Source of the DNA: Variovorax sp. PAMC28562
Lineage (GTDB): Bacteria > Pseudomonadota > Gammaproteobacteria > Burkholderiales > Burkholderiaceae_C
DNA length: 64,000 nt
NCBI RefSeq assembly: GCF_014303735.1
Contig: NZ_CP060296.1
Location: 1 to 64,000, forward strand
Direction: 5' to 3'
Below the pieces are notes generated by a model that was not told the DNA's origin, searched no databases, and was given only the letters and a program-made list of their open reading frames with translations. The position numbers and the translations under genes were made by a program. Numbering within the stretch: position 1 is the first letter of the stretch; each line of letters starts with the position of its first letter. Positions 28,738-38,308 of this stretch are shown one piece after another.

Positions 28738-31700
28738 ATGCACCTGATGTCCACACGCCCGGGCGGCCACGTTGAAGACGGTGGCCAGGGCGTCGTGCGC
28801 GTCGAGCAGACGCCCGCCTCGATCGTGGTGCTGAGCGCGGCGGACACCACGCTCTCGCTGCTCGCCGATGTGGCCGCCCAGCTCGGCCCCGACTACCCCA
28901 GCGTTCGCCTGGCCAACCTGATGTGGCTGCGCCAGCCAGCCTCCGTCGACATGTACGTCGACGACGTGCTGCGCCATGCCCGCGTGATCGTGATCGACCA
29001 TCTCGGCAGCCCCAGCGACTGGGCTTACGTGGTGGAACGTGCGATGTCGCTTGCGCGCGAGCGGGGCCAGTGGCTGGCGATGTTCTCGGGTGATGCCTTC
29101 GAGGACGCGCAACTACTGATCCGCAGCACCGCACCGCAAGACGATTGCCGCCACCTGTGGCGCTGCCTGCGCGAAGGCGGGCGCGACAACGCAAAGGCCT
29201 TTTTTTCGCTGATCGGCCATGCCGCATTCGGCCTGGGCGAGCGGCCGCCGGTGCCGGTGCCGTTGCCCAGCGCCGTGCGGTACGAGCCCCAGGCCATCAC
29301 CTGCCGCACACCGTGGAAATCGGGCGCACCCGTGGCCCTGCTGCTGTTCTACCGCGCCCATTTGCTCGCCGGCAACACGGCGGTTTTCGATGTGATGTTG
29401 GAGGCGCTGGCCACCGCCGGCCTTAACGCAGTGGCTCTTGCCGTCGATTCCCTCAAGAACCCTGAAAGCCATGCCGCGGTGCAAGCGCTGGTCGCGGAAC
29501 ACGCCGTGGCGATCGTGCTGAACGCGACCAACTTTGCCACCGCGTCGATCGACGGCAGCGATCTGGGCGATGCAAGAGATGCGGATACAGCGCCCGCGAC
29601 CCTGGCCGGCGATGCCCCTGTGTTGCAACTTATCACCGCCGGCTGCTCGCATGAGCAGTGGCTGGCGGACGCACACGGTCTGGCGCCGCGCGACCTGGCC
29701 ATGCAGGTGGTTCTGCCCGAGGTCGACGGCCGCATCCTTACGCGCGCCATCAGCTTCAAGGGCATGGCCTGGCGTTGCGAACGCACCGAACTCGACGTGG
29801 TGCGCTACGAAGCCGAACCCGAGCGCATGGCCTTCGTGGCCGAACTGGCGCGCCGCTGGTGCGTGCTGCGCGAGAAGCCCAATGCCGACAAGCGCATAGC
29901 GCTGATCTTGGCGAATTACCCGATCGACGATTCACGCATTGCCAACGGCGTGGGGCTCGACACACCCGCCTCGACCGTGGCTGCGCTGCATGCGCTGCAA
30001 GCGGCAGGCTACGCCACCGGAGAATTGCCGGCCAGCGGTGACGCGCTGATCGCTTCGCTGTTGCGCGGCATCACCAACGACCGTGTTGCCAACGACGCCC
30101 GGCCCGCCGCTCAGAGTTTCGCCATGGCTGATTACCTGGAAGACTTCCTTTTGCTGCCAGCCGACAGCCGCGCTGCCGTCAACGCCCTTTGGGGCGCGCC
30201 GGAACAGGACCCCACGCTGCGCAGCGGTCGTTTCACCATCGCCGGTCTGCGCTTCGGCCATGTCTTCGTCGGCATCCAGCCGGCGCGCGGACGCGACATG
30301 GATTTGTCGGCCAGCTATCACGACGCCGAGCTGGTGCCACCGCACCATTACCTGGCGTTTTATTTTTGGTTGCGTCGCGCCTTCGCGGTGGATGCGATGG
30401 TGCATGTCGGCACGCACGGCAACCTCGAATGGTTGCCCGGCAAGAGCGTGGCGCTGAGCGCAGCCTGCTGGCCCGATGCCATCCTCGGCCCGCTGCCGCA
30501 CCTGTACCCCTTCATCGTCAACGACCCCGGCGAAGGCAGCCAGGCCAAGCGACGCACCCAGGCCGTGATCATCGACCACCTGATGCCTGCCATGACGCGC
30601 GCCGAGACCTACGGCCCGCTGCAGCAGATCGAGCGCCAGATGGACGAGTACTACGAGGCCTTGTCGCTCGACCCGCGGCGCGCGCGGCGGCTGCGTGAGG
30701 ACATCCTCGAACGCACGCTGCGGGAAGGCTTGCACGAGGAGCTGGGCTTTGCCCGACCGGCAGACGACACCGCACGCGACAGCCTGTTGAAGGGGCTGGA
30801 CGCTTATCTTTGCGAGATCAAGGAATCGCAAATTCGCGACGGCCTGCACACCCTCGGCAGCTCTCCACAGGGCCGGCAACGCATCGACACGCTGGTCGCG
30901 CTAGCGCGCTTTTCAGCAGGCACGGTGGCGGGTCAGAAAAGTCTGCTGCTGGCACTGGCACAAGACTTGGCACTCGACGGGGTGGACGGGTTCAACGTGC
31001 TCGGCCCGGACTGGGCCGCGCCGTGGCAGGGACCGCGCCCGCCGGCGCTGCAGCAGCTCAGCGACGATGTCTGGCGTCACGCCGGACACACACGCGAACG
31101 GTTGGAAAGGTTGGCCTCGCGTCTGGTGGCCGAACAGGTGATGTCCGATCAAGCTACACCAAAGGCCGATCCGGAGGCATTCGATGCGACAGCCTGGCCA
31201 CACACCGCCCCGGTGCTGCAACGCCTGCGCCAAGTACTGCTCCCCCGGCTCGACGCTTGCGGCCCGCAAGAGATGACGCAGTTGCTACGCGGACTCTCCG
31301 GTCGCTTCGTGCCGCCCGGTCCGAGCGGTGCGCCATCGCGTGGCCGGCCCGACGTGCTGCCGACGGGGCGTAATTTCTACAGCGTCGATACCCGCGCCGT
31401 ACCGACACCCACGGCCTACGCCATGGGTGCGGCCGCCGCCGAACGGCTCATCGAACGCCATCTGCAGGACCACGGCACGATGCCCGGCGAGGTCGGGCTG
31501 TCGGTATGGGGCACCAGCACCATGCGCACGGGCGGTGAAGACGTGGCGCAGGCTTTCGCGTTGTTGGGTGTGCGGCCCAAGTGGGCCGATGGCAGTGCAC
31601 GGGTGGTCGACGTAGAAGTGCTGCCAATGGCCATCCGTCACCGGCCCCGCGTCGACGTGACCTTGCGTGTATCGGGCTTCTTTCGTGATGCCTTCCCCAA

Positions 31701-32592
31701 CGTGATCGATCTGTTCGACACGGCAGTGCGTGCCGTCGCCGCCATCAGCGAAGACGACGAACCAGATGACGTGAATCCGATTCGTGCCCGCGTCCAGCGT
31801 GAAGCGGCGGCTGCCCTGGCGGCCGGCCAGGCGGCGGACGAAGCGGAACGTCAGGCCACCTGGCGCGTGTTCGGCCCGCGCCCCGGCGGCTACGGCGTCG
31901 GTGTGCAGGAGGTGTTGGACAGTTGCGACTGGAAAGATGGCGCCGATATTGCCCAGGCCTACGTTCAGGCTGGTTCCTTTGCCTATGGCCAGGGCGACCA
32001 TGGCGTCGCGGCCCGCGCGCCGTTCGAGCGGCGACTGGCGCAACTCGATGCGGTGCTGCACAACCAGGACAACCGCGAGCACGATGTGCTCGACGCTGCC
32101 GACCATGCCCAGTTCCAGGGTGGCATGGCGGCCGCCGTGCAGCATCTGTCGGGCGTCCCGGCGGCGCTGTACCACGGCGACTTCAGCGTGCCGGGTTCGC
32201 CGCGCATTCGCACGCTGCGCGAAGAGGTGGCACGCGTGGTCCGTTCGCGCGCCGTCAACCCGAAGTGGCTGGAAGGCGTGCGTCGCCACGGCTACAAGGG
32301 TGCTTCGGAGATCGCCGTCACGGTGGACAACCTGTTCGCCTACAGCGCGACCACCGGTGTGGTCGCTGACCACCAATTCGCGTTGGTGGCCGATGCCTAC
32401 CTGCACGACGACACGACGCGCGAATTTCTGCAGCAACACAACCCGCTAGCGCTGCGCGGCATCGGCGAGCGGCTGCTCGACGCAATGCGGCGTGGCCTGT
32501 GGGCCGAGCCTGGCGACCAGCGCGAGCGGATCGAACACCACCTGCTGGCGCTGGAGCGCCGGCTTGAAGAACACGGCGAAGGGCCGCTCTGA
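28738..32592 (+). CDS. cobN: Cobaltochelatase subunit CobN
   Basis: This encodes 1,284 residues, the normal length for CobN. It is the large, tetrapyrrole-binding subunit of the ATP-dependent chelatase that inserts cobalt into hydrogenobyrinate a,c-diamide. Family segments seen include DAMVHVGTHGNLEWLPGKSV, the presumed active-site His/Glu region, GRNFYSVDTRAVPTPTAYAM and LSVWGTSTMRTGGEDVAQAF. It lies 18 bases after cobW and its final base overlaps the start of the ChlI-like gene, which should supply the AAA+ motor together with the ChlD-like protein. Confidence 0.97.
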   Translation: MHLMSTRPGGHVEDGGQGVVRVEQTPASIVVLSAADTTLSLLADVAAQLGPDYPSVRLANLMWLRQPASVDMYVDDVLRHARVIVIDHLGSPSDWAYVVERAMSLARERGQWLAMFSGDAFEDAQLLIRSTAPQDDCRHLWRCLREGGRDNAKAFFSLIGHAAFGLGERPPVPVPLPSAVRYEPQAITCRTPWKSGAPVALLLFYRAHLLAGNTAVFDVMLEALATAGLNAVALAVDSLKNPESHAAVQALVAEHAVAIVLNATNFATASIDGSDLGDARDADTAPATLAGDAPVLQLITAGCSHEQWLADAHGLAPRDLAMQVVLPEVDGRILTRAISFKGMAWRCERTELDVVRYEAEPERMAFVAELARRWCVLREKPNADKRIALILANYPIDDSRIANGVGLDTPASTVAALHALQAAGYATGELPASGDALIASLLRGITNDRVANDARPAAQSFAMADYLEDFLLLPADSRAAVNALWGAPEQDPTLRSGRFTIAGLRFGHVFVGIQPARGRDMDLSASYHDAELVPPHHYLAFYFWLRRAFAVDAMVHVGTHGNLEWLPGKSVALSAACWPDAILGPLPHLYPFIVNDPGEGSQAKRRTQAVIIDHLMPAMTRAETYGPLQQIERQMDEYYEALSLDPRRARRLREDILERTLREGLHEELGFARPADDTARDSLLKGLDAYLCEIKESQIRDGLHTLGSSPQGRQRIDTLVALARFSAGTVAGQKSLLLALAQDLALDGVDGFNVLGPDWAAPWQGPRPPALQQLSDDVWRHAGHTRERLERLASRLVAEQVMSDQATPKADPEAFDATAWPHTAPVLQRLRQVLLPRLDACGPQEMTQLLRGLSGRFVPPGPSGAPSRGRPDVLPTGRNFYSVDTRAVPTPTAYAMGAAAAERLIERHLQDHGTMPGEVGLSVWGTSTMRTGGEDVAQAFALLGVRPKWADGSARVVDVEVLPMAIRHRPRVDVTLRVSGFFRDAFPNVIDLFDTAVRAVAAISEDDEPDDVNPIRARVQREAAAALAAGQAADEAERQATWRVFGPRPGGYGVGVQEVLDSCDWKDGADIAQAYVQAGSFAYGQGDHGVAARAPFERRLAQLDAVLHNQDNREHDVLDAADHAQFQGGMAAAVQHLSGVPAALYHGDFSVPGSPRIRTLREEVARVVRSRAVNPKWLEGVRRHGYKGASEIAVTVDNLFAYSATTGVVADHQFALVADAYLHDDTTREFLQQHNPLALRGIGERLLDAMRRGLWAEPGDQRERIEHHLLALERRLEEHGEGPL

Positions 32593-33749
32593 TGACATCG
32601 AACTCTGCTGAACCGATTGCCGGGCCAACTGCCGACTCGAATGCCTGCCTCGTCGAACCCGCCACCCGCGCGACCTTCCCCTTCAGCGCGTTGGTCGGCC
32701 AGCCGTTGTTGCAGCGCGCTTTGCTGCTCGCAGCGATCGACCCCGGTATCGGCGGGGTGCTGATCAGCGGTCCGCGTGGCACCGCCAAGTCCACGGCAGC
32801 GCGTGCGTTGGCGGCCCTGGTGCCTCCGACGCCGGCGGCGTTACCTGCGCCTTTCATCACCTTGCCGTTGTCGGCCACGGTCGAGCAACTCGTCGGCACG
32901 CTCAACGTCGAAGACGTGCTGCGCGACGGTCGTCTGCGTCTGGCGCCGGGCCTGCTGGCGCGTGCCCACCACGGCGTGCTGTATGTCGATGAAGTCAACT
33001 TGCTGCCCGATGCGTTGATCGATGCTTTGCTCGATGTCGCGGCCAGTGGTGTCAACACCGTCGAGCGTGACGGCATCTCACGTCAGCATGCCGCGCGCTT
33101 CGTGCTGGTCGGCACCATGAACCCGGAAGAGGGCGAGTTGCGCCCTCAACTGCTGGACCGGTTTGGTTTGTCCGTTTCGCTGGCCAATCCAACCGATGCT
33201 GCGCTGCGCACGGCGATCGTGCGGGCGCGCCTGGGCTTTGACGAGAATCCGCACGGTCTGGTCGAACAACATGCTGGTGAGCAGGCCCGTCTGGTCGATG
33301 CTGTCGCCACGGCACGTGCTGCGTTGCCGCGCTTGGCGTGGTCGGATGCGGTACTGCACCACGCTGCGGCCTGCGCGCTGGCGGCCGGGGTCGATGGCAT
33401 GCGGGCCGACCTGGTGATGCTGCGGGCGGCGCGTGCACTGGCGGCCTTTGAAAGCCGTGACGAGGTGACGACGCTCGATGTCGACGCGGTGGCTGAACTG
33501 GCACTGGCGCACCGTCGTGGTGACAAGGCACACGCCCTCCCCCCGCCCCCGGCGTCTCGCGCCCCGTCCGAGCAGAAAGCACAAGATCGCCACGCCGCGT
33601 CCACGGCACCCGGTCCCGACCCCGAACGCGCATCACCCGACGCCCTGGCCGCAGAGGCTCCGATCGGCGACTGGGGTGCCCTGCCGCCACGACCTGAAAC
33701 CACCACACGCGTAACCGGCGTAGGAGGATGGCCATCAAAAAAAGCCTGA
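32592..33749 (+). CDS. AAA+ ATPase, magnesium-chelatase ChlI/BchI type (probable cobalt chelatase motor)
   Basis: This 385-residue protein is of the BchI/ChlI type. Walker A is SGPRGTAKSTAARALAAL (about residues 56-74), Walker B is GVLYVDEVNLLPDALIDALL, and sensor 1 is FVLVGTMNPEEGELRPQLLD. The C-terminal 70 residues are Pro/Ala-rich and look disordered, possibly the linker to the integrin-like partner. It starts on the last base of the cobN stop codon and overlaps the VWA gene by 22 bases. With CobN and the VWA protein it probably forms the three-part cobaltochelatase, replacing the CobS/CobT pair of the alphaproteobacterial pathway. Confidence 0.9.
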   Translation: MTSNSAEPIAGPTADSNACLVEPATRATFPFSALVGQPLLQRALLLAAIDPGIGGVLISGPRGTAKSTAARALAALVPPTPAALPAPFITLPLSATVEQLVGTLNVEDVLRDGRLRLAPGLLARAHHGVLYVDEVNLLPDALIDALLDVAASGVNTVERDGISRQHAARFVLVGTMNPEEGELRPQLLDRFGLSVSLANPTDAALRTAIVRARLGFDENPHGLVEQHAGEQARLVDAVATARAALPRLAWSDAVLHHAAACALAAGVDGMRADLVMLRAARALAAFESRDEVTTLDVDAVAELALAHRRGDKAHALPPPPASRAPSEQKAQDRHAASTAPGPDPERASPDALAAEAPIGDWGALPPRPETTTRVTGVGGWPSKKA

Positions 33750-34429
33750 GCCCCCGTAGCCGTCTCGTGCGCCCCGGGCGCGCCGGTCTGCGGGGGCCGA
33801 AACCCCATCCCTCATCGACGCTCCATGCGCCAAGGCAACCCGCCGAGGGCTTGGCGCGTGGCCCTGTCGCGTGGTTGCCTACGTTGCTGGCCAAAGGCCC
33901 ACAGCCGCTCCAGAGTGTCCACCTGCGCTATGCCGAGCGGCTGGTGAAGCACGCCAGGTTGCACCTCATCGTGCTCGACACCTCTGGCTCGATGCGCCAG
34001 CGTGGGCGCCTTGCGCTGGCCAAAGGACATGCGCAGTGGCTGATCGAGCAGGCCGCCCGCGTTGGCGACCACGTGGCACTGCTGTGCTTCGGCGGTCAGG
34101 GCGTGGTGTTGCAGCTGCCACCCGGACCGGCCCGCGCCTCCGGCCGCGCCAAGCTTCGACCGCTGGGCGGTGGCGGAGGCACTCCGCTGACGCATGCGCT
34201 GGCCGAGTCCGACGAGCTGCTGCGTCTCGCGCAGCGTCGCAATGGCCCGTCCGAAACCTGGCTGTGGCTGCTGACCGATGGCCGCACGCTGGAACAGCCG
34301 GTCGCACCGCAACTCGCCGGGCATGTCGTGATCGTTGACTTCGACGAACCTGCGAGCTCCATCGGCCGCTGTACCGCATGGGCGTTGCGCTGGGGCGCTG
34401 AACATCGTCTTGCCAGCCGGCCTACCTGA
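33728..34429 (+). CDS. VWA-domain chelatase subunit (ChlD/BchD C-terminal type)
   Basis: This encodes 233 residues. A basic N-terminal 35 residues precede a von Willebrand A domain with the MIDAS motif DTSGSM (about residue 82), GGGGTPLTHAL and the third MIDAS site LLTDGRT. It corresponds to only the C-terminal part of ChlD/BchD; the AAA-like N-terminal half of a full ChlD is missing, and the preceding gene supplies the AAA+ domain. It overlaps that gene by 22 bases. Together they look like a ChlD split into two proteins or a ChlI plus a short integrin-I partner for CobN. Confidence 0.88.
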   Translation: MAIKKSLSPRSRLVRPGRAGLRGPKPHPSSTLHAPRQPAEGLARGPVAWLPTLLAKGPQPLQSVHLRYAERLVKHARLHLIVLDTSGSMRQRGRLALAKGHAQWLIEQAARVGDHVALLCFGGQGVVLQLPPGPARASGRAKLRPLGGGGGTPLTHALAESDELLRLAQRRNGPSETWLWLLTDGRTLEQPVAPQLAGHVVIVDFDEPASSIGRCTAWALRWGAEHRLASRPT

Positions 34430-34442
34430 ATCCTGAATACCG

Positions 34443-34889
34443 ATGACCATGTCCCTTGAAGTTCCCCCTGCGCAGGTTACTGAAATCGTTATCTGCACGA
34501 CCTGCCGACCTGCCGGCGCTTCACGCGAGTTGCCCGCTGCCGGAACGATACTGTTCGACGCCGTGCTGGCGCTGCAACACGAGGCACGACGGGCCGGCAT
34601 CCATGTGCGCGGCATTGCCTGCATGAGCGGGTGCGAAAGGGCCTGCACCATCGCATTCCAGGCAGCAGGCAAACCCACCTACTATTTCGGAGACCTCGTC
34701 GCCGATATCGAAACTGCCGCGCAAGTCTTGGCTTGCGGACAGCTGCACGCAGACAACGCCGACGGCGCCTTGCTGCGCAGCCAGCGCCCGGAGCGGCTAC
34801 GCGGTGGCATCCTGGGCAAGTTGCCGCCGATGATGACGTCGTTGCCGACCGCAGTGGAAGTCGTTGCAACAACGGCGGCGGTGGCCTGA
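34443..34889 (+). CDS. DUF1636 Cys-rich metal-binding-like protein
   Basis: This 148-residue protein has the DUF1636 pattern: a CTTC pair near the start (EIVICTTCRPAG) and a second Cys set in GIACMSGCERACTIAFQ, a spacing like thioredoxin-fold [2Fe-2S] proteins. GKPTYYFGDL follows. Members of this family are repeatedly found beside cobalamin genes but no biochemical role is established that I know of; a redox or cobalt-handling role for the chelatase or for CobG is possible. A second ATG three codons in is also a plausible start. The stop is 5 bases before cobG. Confidence 0.8.
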   Translation: MTMSLEVPPAQVTEIVICTTCRPAGASRELPAAGTILFDAVLALQHEARRAGIHVRGIACMSGCERACTIAFQAAGKPTYYFGDLVADIETAAQVLACGQLHADNADGALLRSQRPERLRGGILGKLPPMMTSLPTAVEVVATTAAVA

Positions 34890-34894
34890 CGCTG

Positions 34895-36139
34895 ATGGCC
34901 TCGATCCGCGTCATGCTCCCGATGCCGACGCCTCCGGAACCGGCCAGCGTTCCGGGGTCATCTGGTGTGCGTCCTCAAGCCAAAGGCTGGTGCCCTGGTG
35001 CGCATCGCGCCATGGCCTCGGGCGATGGGCTGTTGCTGCGGGTGCGGCCGCCACTGGCAAGAATGACGCGCGCTCAGGCGCTGGGGCTGTGCGAGCTTGC
35101 GCAAAGCCTGGGCTCGGGAATGATCGACCTGACTCACCGTGCCAATCTGCAACTTCGCGGTGTCCGGGCAGAAGACCACGACGCCGTGGTGGAGGCGCTT
35201 TGCAGGTTGGGTCTGGTCGATGTCGACGCCACACACGAAGCCTGGCCCGCCGTTCTGGTCGCGCCCTGCTGGCAGGCCGGCGATGACACGCAACGCATCG
35301 CCAGTGCACTGCTGGCGCGTCTGGGTGAGTTGCCGGCCTTGCCCTCCAAATTCGGTTTTGCCGTGGATGCGGGGCCGGCACCGGTGTTGACGGAGGCCTC
35401 GGCTGACGTCCGCATCGAGCGTGCCCGCTCGGGTGGTCTCATCGTGCGCGCCGATGGTGCTGCGGCCGGACATCTGGTACCGCGAGGCGACTTAGCGGAA
35501 GCCGTTGCAATGGCACTCGCGATGGCCGTTTGGTTTGCGGCAACTGCTGGGTCCGTGGCGCCGCCATCGAGACGCATGCGCGGGCTTCAGCAGGTGTGCG
35601 CAGTGCCCGGTGGAGATGCGCCGCTCGACACCGCGGCCCCTTCGGCCGCGCTGCCGAGGCCTGGCATGTCGCAGCTCGGACCGGTCTACGGCGTGGCCTT
35701 TGGTCAAATTGCGGCGACTGCGCTGGGCCACTTGCTGCAAGACAGCGGCGCCGTGGCCCTGCGCTTGACGTCGCAACGCGGCCTGATTCTGGAAGGAGGC
35801 GAGTGGCGGGAATCGACCGCATTCATCACGGTGGCTGACGATCCCCTGCTGCGCGTGGACGCCTGTCCCGGTGCTCCGGCGTGCGCGTCGGCCACGGTGG
35901 CGACGCGCGCCCTCGGCCTTTCACTCGCTCGGCAACTGCTCACTGACAGCCCTGGCGCACCACGCAGCCTGCACGTGTCCGGCTGCGCCAAAGGGTGCGC
36001 TCGTTCGGGTACCGCGGACTTGACGCTGGTCGGCCGCAACGGGACCTTCGACCTGGTGCGCAATGGCCGCCCCGGGGACGCGCCTGCGCAAACTGGGCTG
36101 TCTCCTGAAAACTTGCGCGTGTGCATTGGAGCCCCTTGA
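34895..36139 (+). CDS. cobG: Precorrin-3B synthase
   Basis: This 414-residue oxygenase hydroxylates C20 of precorrin-3A and forms the gamma-lactone, the O2-dependent step that marks the aerobic route. It is related to sulfite and nitrite reductases: the N-terminal half-domain has GMIDLTHRANLQLRG, and the C-terminal Fe-S cluster Cys are seen in VDACPGAPACASATV and LHVSGCAKGCARSG. ATG 34895 is chosen because the conserved domain starts soon after; the frame is open further upstream inside the DUF1636 gene. The stop overlaps the start of cobH. Confidence 0.93.
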   Translation: MASIRVMLPMPTPPEPASVPGSSGVRPQAKGWCPGAHRAMASGDGLLLRVRPPLARMTRAQALGLCELAQSLGSGMIDLTHRANLQLRGVRAEDHDAVVEALCRLGLVDVDATHEAWPAVLVAPCWQAGDDTQRIASALLARLGELPALPSKFGFAVDAGPAPVLTEASADVRIERARSGGLIVRADGAAAGHLVPRGDLAEAVAMALAMAVWFAATAGSVAPPSRRMRGLQQVCAVPGGDAPLDTAAPSAALPRPGMSQLGPVYGVAFGQIAATALGHLLQDSGAVALRLTSQRGLILEGGEWRESTAFITVADDPLLRVDACPGAPACASATVATRALGLSLARQLLTDSPGAPRSLHVSGCAKGCARSGTADLTLVGRNGTFDLVRNGRPGDAPAQTGLSPENLRVCIGAP

Positions 36140-36765
36140 ACCACAGCTTTGAAACCAACGGCGCCGAGATCTATCGCCGTTCCTTTGCCATGATCCGCGC
36201 CGAGGCCGACCTTGCCCGCTTCGACGCCGACGACGAGCCGATAGCGGTGCGCATGATTCACGCAGCGGGCCTGATCGGGCTTGAAGCGATGCTGCGCTTC
36301 TCGTCTGGCTTCGTGCACGCGGCGCGGTCGGCGCTGGCGGCCGGCGCGCCGGTCCTGTGCGATGCGCGCATGGTCAGCGAGGGCGTCACCCGCTCGCGCC
36401 TGCCCGCCGGCACCGAGGTGCTATGTACCTTGCACGACCCGGCCGTGCCCGGGATCGCGCAAGCCATGTCGACCACCCGTTCCGCTGCGGCACTGGAACT
36501 CTGGCGGCCGCATCTGAAGGGCGCCGTGGTGGCCATCGGCAACGCGCCGACGGCCTTGTTCCATCTGCTCAATATGCTGCAGGACCCGGCCTGCCCGCGG
36601 CCGGCGGCCATCATCGGGTGCCCGGTCGGCTTCATCGGCGCAGCCGAATCGAAGGACGCACTCTGGGCCGAACAGCCCGTGCCCTGCTGCATCGTGGCCG
36701 GCCGCCTGGGCGGCAGCGCCGTCACGGTGGCGGCGATCAACGCGCTCGGAAGCCGTCTGGAATGA
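36136..36765 (+). CDS. cobH: Precorrin-8X methylmutase
   Basis: This encodes about 209 residues. It moves a methyl group from C11 to C12, giving hydrogenobyrinic acid. Conserved segments are IYRRSFAMIRAEADLARF, RMIHAAG with the catalytic His, MVSEGVTRSRLPAG, and GNAPTALFHLLNML, PVGFIGAAESKDAL. No ATG lies at the right place. TTG at 36136 has GGAG 4-5 bases upstream, overlaps the cobG stop as TTGA, and gives an N-terminus of the usual length; GTG at 36121 is the alternative but lacks a ribosome-binding site. The stop overlaps cobI in ATGA. Confidence 0.92.
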   Translation: MNHSFETNGAEIYRRSFAMIRAEADLARFDADDEPIAVRMIHAAGLIGLEAMLRFSSGFVHAARSALAAGAPVLCDARMVSEGVTRSRLPAGTEVLCTLHDPAVPGIAQAMSTTRSAAALELWRPHLKGAVVAIGNAPTALFHLLNMLQDPACPRPAAIIGCPVGFIGAAESKDALWAEQPVPCCIVAGRLGGSAVTVAAINALGSRLE

Positions 36766-37493
36766 GCGCACGCGGCACCCTCTACGGACTGGGGCTCGGC
36801 CCGGGCGAGCCGGACCTGATGACCGTGCGCGCCCACCGTCTGCTGTGCAGCGCGACCCACGTGGCATTCTTTCGCAAGGCCGGCCGGCCCGGACAGGCGC
36901 GGCGCATCGTCGATGGCCTGCTGCCCGAAGGCGTGGTGGAGCACGCGATGGAGTACCCGGTCACCACCGAAATTGCGGTGGAAGACCCGGCCTACAACCA
37001 GGCCCTGTCCGCCTTCTATGCCGACTGCGCAACGCACCTGCGCGCGCTGTCGGACGCCGGTCATGACGTTGTGGTGCTGTGCGAAGGCGATCCGTTTTTC
37101 TACGGCTCCTTCATGCACCTCTACACCCGATTGATCGACACGCACCCGGTGCAGGTGGTGCCTGCCATCACCGGCATGTCGGGCGCATGGACCGCCACTG
37201 GTCAGCCGATCACTTGGGGCGACGATGTGCTGACTGTCCTGATGGGCACGCTGCCCGAGGCCAGGCTGGCACGCCACATGGCCGATAGCGATGCGCTGGT
37301 GGTGATGAAGATCGGGCGCCACATCGACAAGGTGCGCCGCGCGCTCGCCACTGCCGGCCGATTGGACGATGCCTGGCTGGTCGAATACGCCACCATGCCG
37401 GGCCAGAAGGTGGTGCGGCTGGTCGAGGTCGAAGGTCGCATCACGCCTTACTTTTCGATCGTGCTGGTGCATGGGCAGGGGCGGCGGCCATGA
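36762..37493 (+). CDS. cobI: Precorrin-2 C20-methyltransferase
   Basis: This encodes 243 residues from ATG 36762, which overlaps the cobH stop. It is a SAM-dependent tetrapyrrole methyltransferase giving precorrin-3A. Motifs are GLGLGPGEPDLMTVRAHRLL at the start, CEGDPFFYGSFMHLY (the GDP/F loop), VPAITGMSGAWTATGQPI and VVMKIGRHIDKVRRAL. The tail ends with the usual YFSIVLVHG. The last four bases overlap cobJ (ATGA). Confidence 0.95.
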   Translation: MSARGTLYGLGLGPGEPDLMTVRAHRLLCSATHVAFFRKAGRPGQARRIVDGLLPEGVVEHAMEYPVTTEIAVEDPAYNQALSAFYADCATHLRALSDAGHDVVVLCEGDPFFYGSFMHLYTRLIDTHPVQVVPAITGMSGAWTATGQPITWGDDVLTVLMGTLPEARLARHMADSDALVVMKIGRHIDKVRRALATAGRLDDAWLVEYATMPGQKVVRLVEVEGRITPYFSIVLVHGQGRRP

Positions 37494-38308
37494 ATGACAC
37501 GACCACGAGCGTCAATGCAACGACGGCGAATGCGGCGGGCCGGCTGGTCGTCGCCGGGCTCGGCCCGGGTGCTGAAGATTGGGTGACACCGGAGGTGACA
37601 GCTGCCCTGGCCGACGCCACCGACGTGGTGGGCTACATCCCTTACGTGGCTCGGGTGGCACCGCGCGCCGGCCTGACACTGCACGCCAGCGACAACCGGG
37701 TCGAGCTGGACCGGGCCGCTCATGCCTTGCAGATGGCCGCGTCAGGCCGGCGCGTGGTCGTGGTGTCCTCAGGCGACCCGGGCGTGTTCGCCATGGCATC
37801 GGCTGTGTTCGAGGCTGTCGAAGCGGGTCCGGCCGAGTGGCGCCGACTGGACGTGCGGGTGCTGCCCGGCATCACGGCGATGCTGGCGGCCGCGGCACGT
37901 GCCGGCGCGCCGCTGGGGCACGACTTCTGCGCCATCAACCTGTCCGACAACCTGAAACCTTGGGCGCTGGTGGAGCGCCGATTGCGACTGGCGGTGCAGG
38001 CCGACTTTGCGATGGCCTTCTACAACCCGCGCTCGGTATCGCGCCCCGAGGGCTTTGCCCGAACGCTGGTGGTGCTGCGCGAGGCTTGCGCTGCGGCAGG
38101 AAGCCCGGACCGCCCGGTGATTTTTGCCCGCGCCGTGTCGCTGCCCGAGGAGACGATTCGCGTGGTCGCGCTGGGCGATGCACAGCCCGAGATGGCCGAC
38201 ATGCGCACGGTCGTCATCGTCGGCTCCAGCTTGACGCGCGTGATCGCGCGCGACGGCCAGTCGTGGGTCTACACGCCGCGTTCGGTAGCACGCGAGGGGA
38301 CGGCATGA
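37490..38308 (+). CDS. cobJ: Precorrin-3B C17-methyltransferase
   Basis: This 272-residue SAM-dependent enzyme carries out methylation at C17 with ring contraction, giving precorrin-4. The first about 18 residues are Thr/Asn/Ala-rich and precede the conserved VVAGLGPGAEDWVTPEV. Other motifs are VVVVSSGDPGVFAMASAVFE, LPGITAMLAAAARAGAPLGH, LSDNLKPWALVERRL and FYNPRSVSRPEGFARTL. The C-terminal MADMRTVVIVGSSLTR is typical. The 3' end overlaps the convergent cobK gene by 40 bases. Confidence 0.95.
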   Translation: MNDTTTSVNATTANAAGRLVVAGLGPGAEDWVTPEVTAALADATDVVGYIPYVARVAPRAGLTLHASDNRVELDRAAHALQMAASGRRVVVVSSGDPGVFAMASAVFEAVEAGPAEWRRLDVRVLPGITAMLAAAARAGAPLGHDFCAINLSDNLKPWALVERRLRLAVQADFAMAFYNPRSVSRPEGFARTLVVLREACAAAGSPDRPVIFARAVSLPEETIRVVALGDAQPEMADMRTVVIVGSSLTRVIARDGQSWVYTPRSVAREGTA

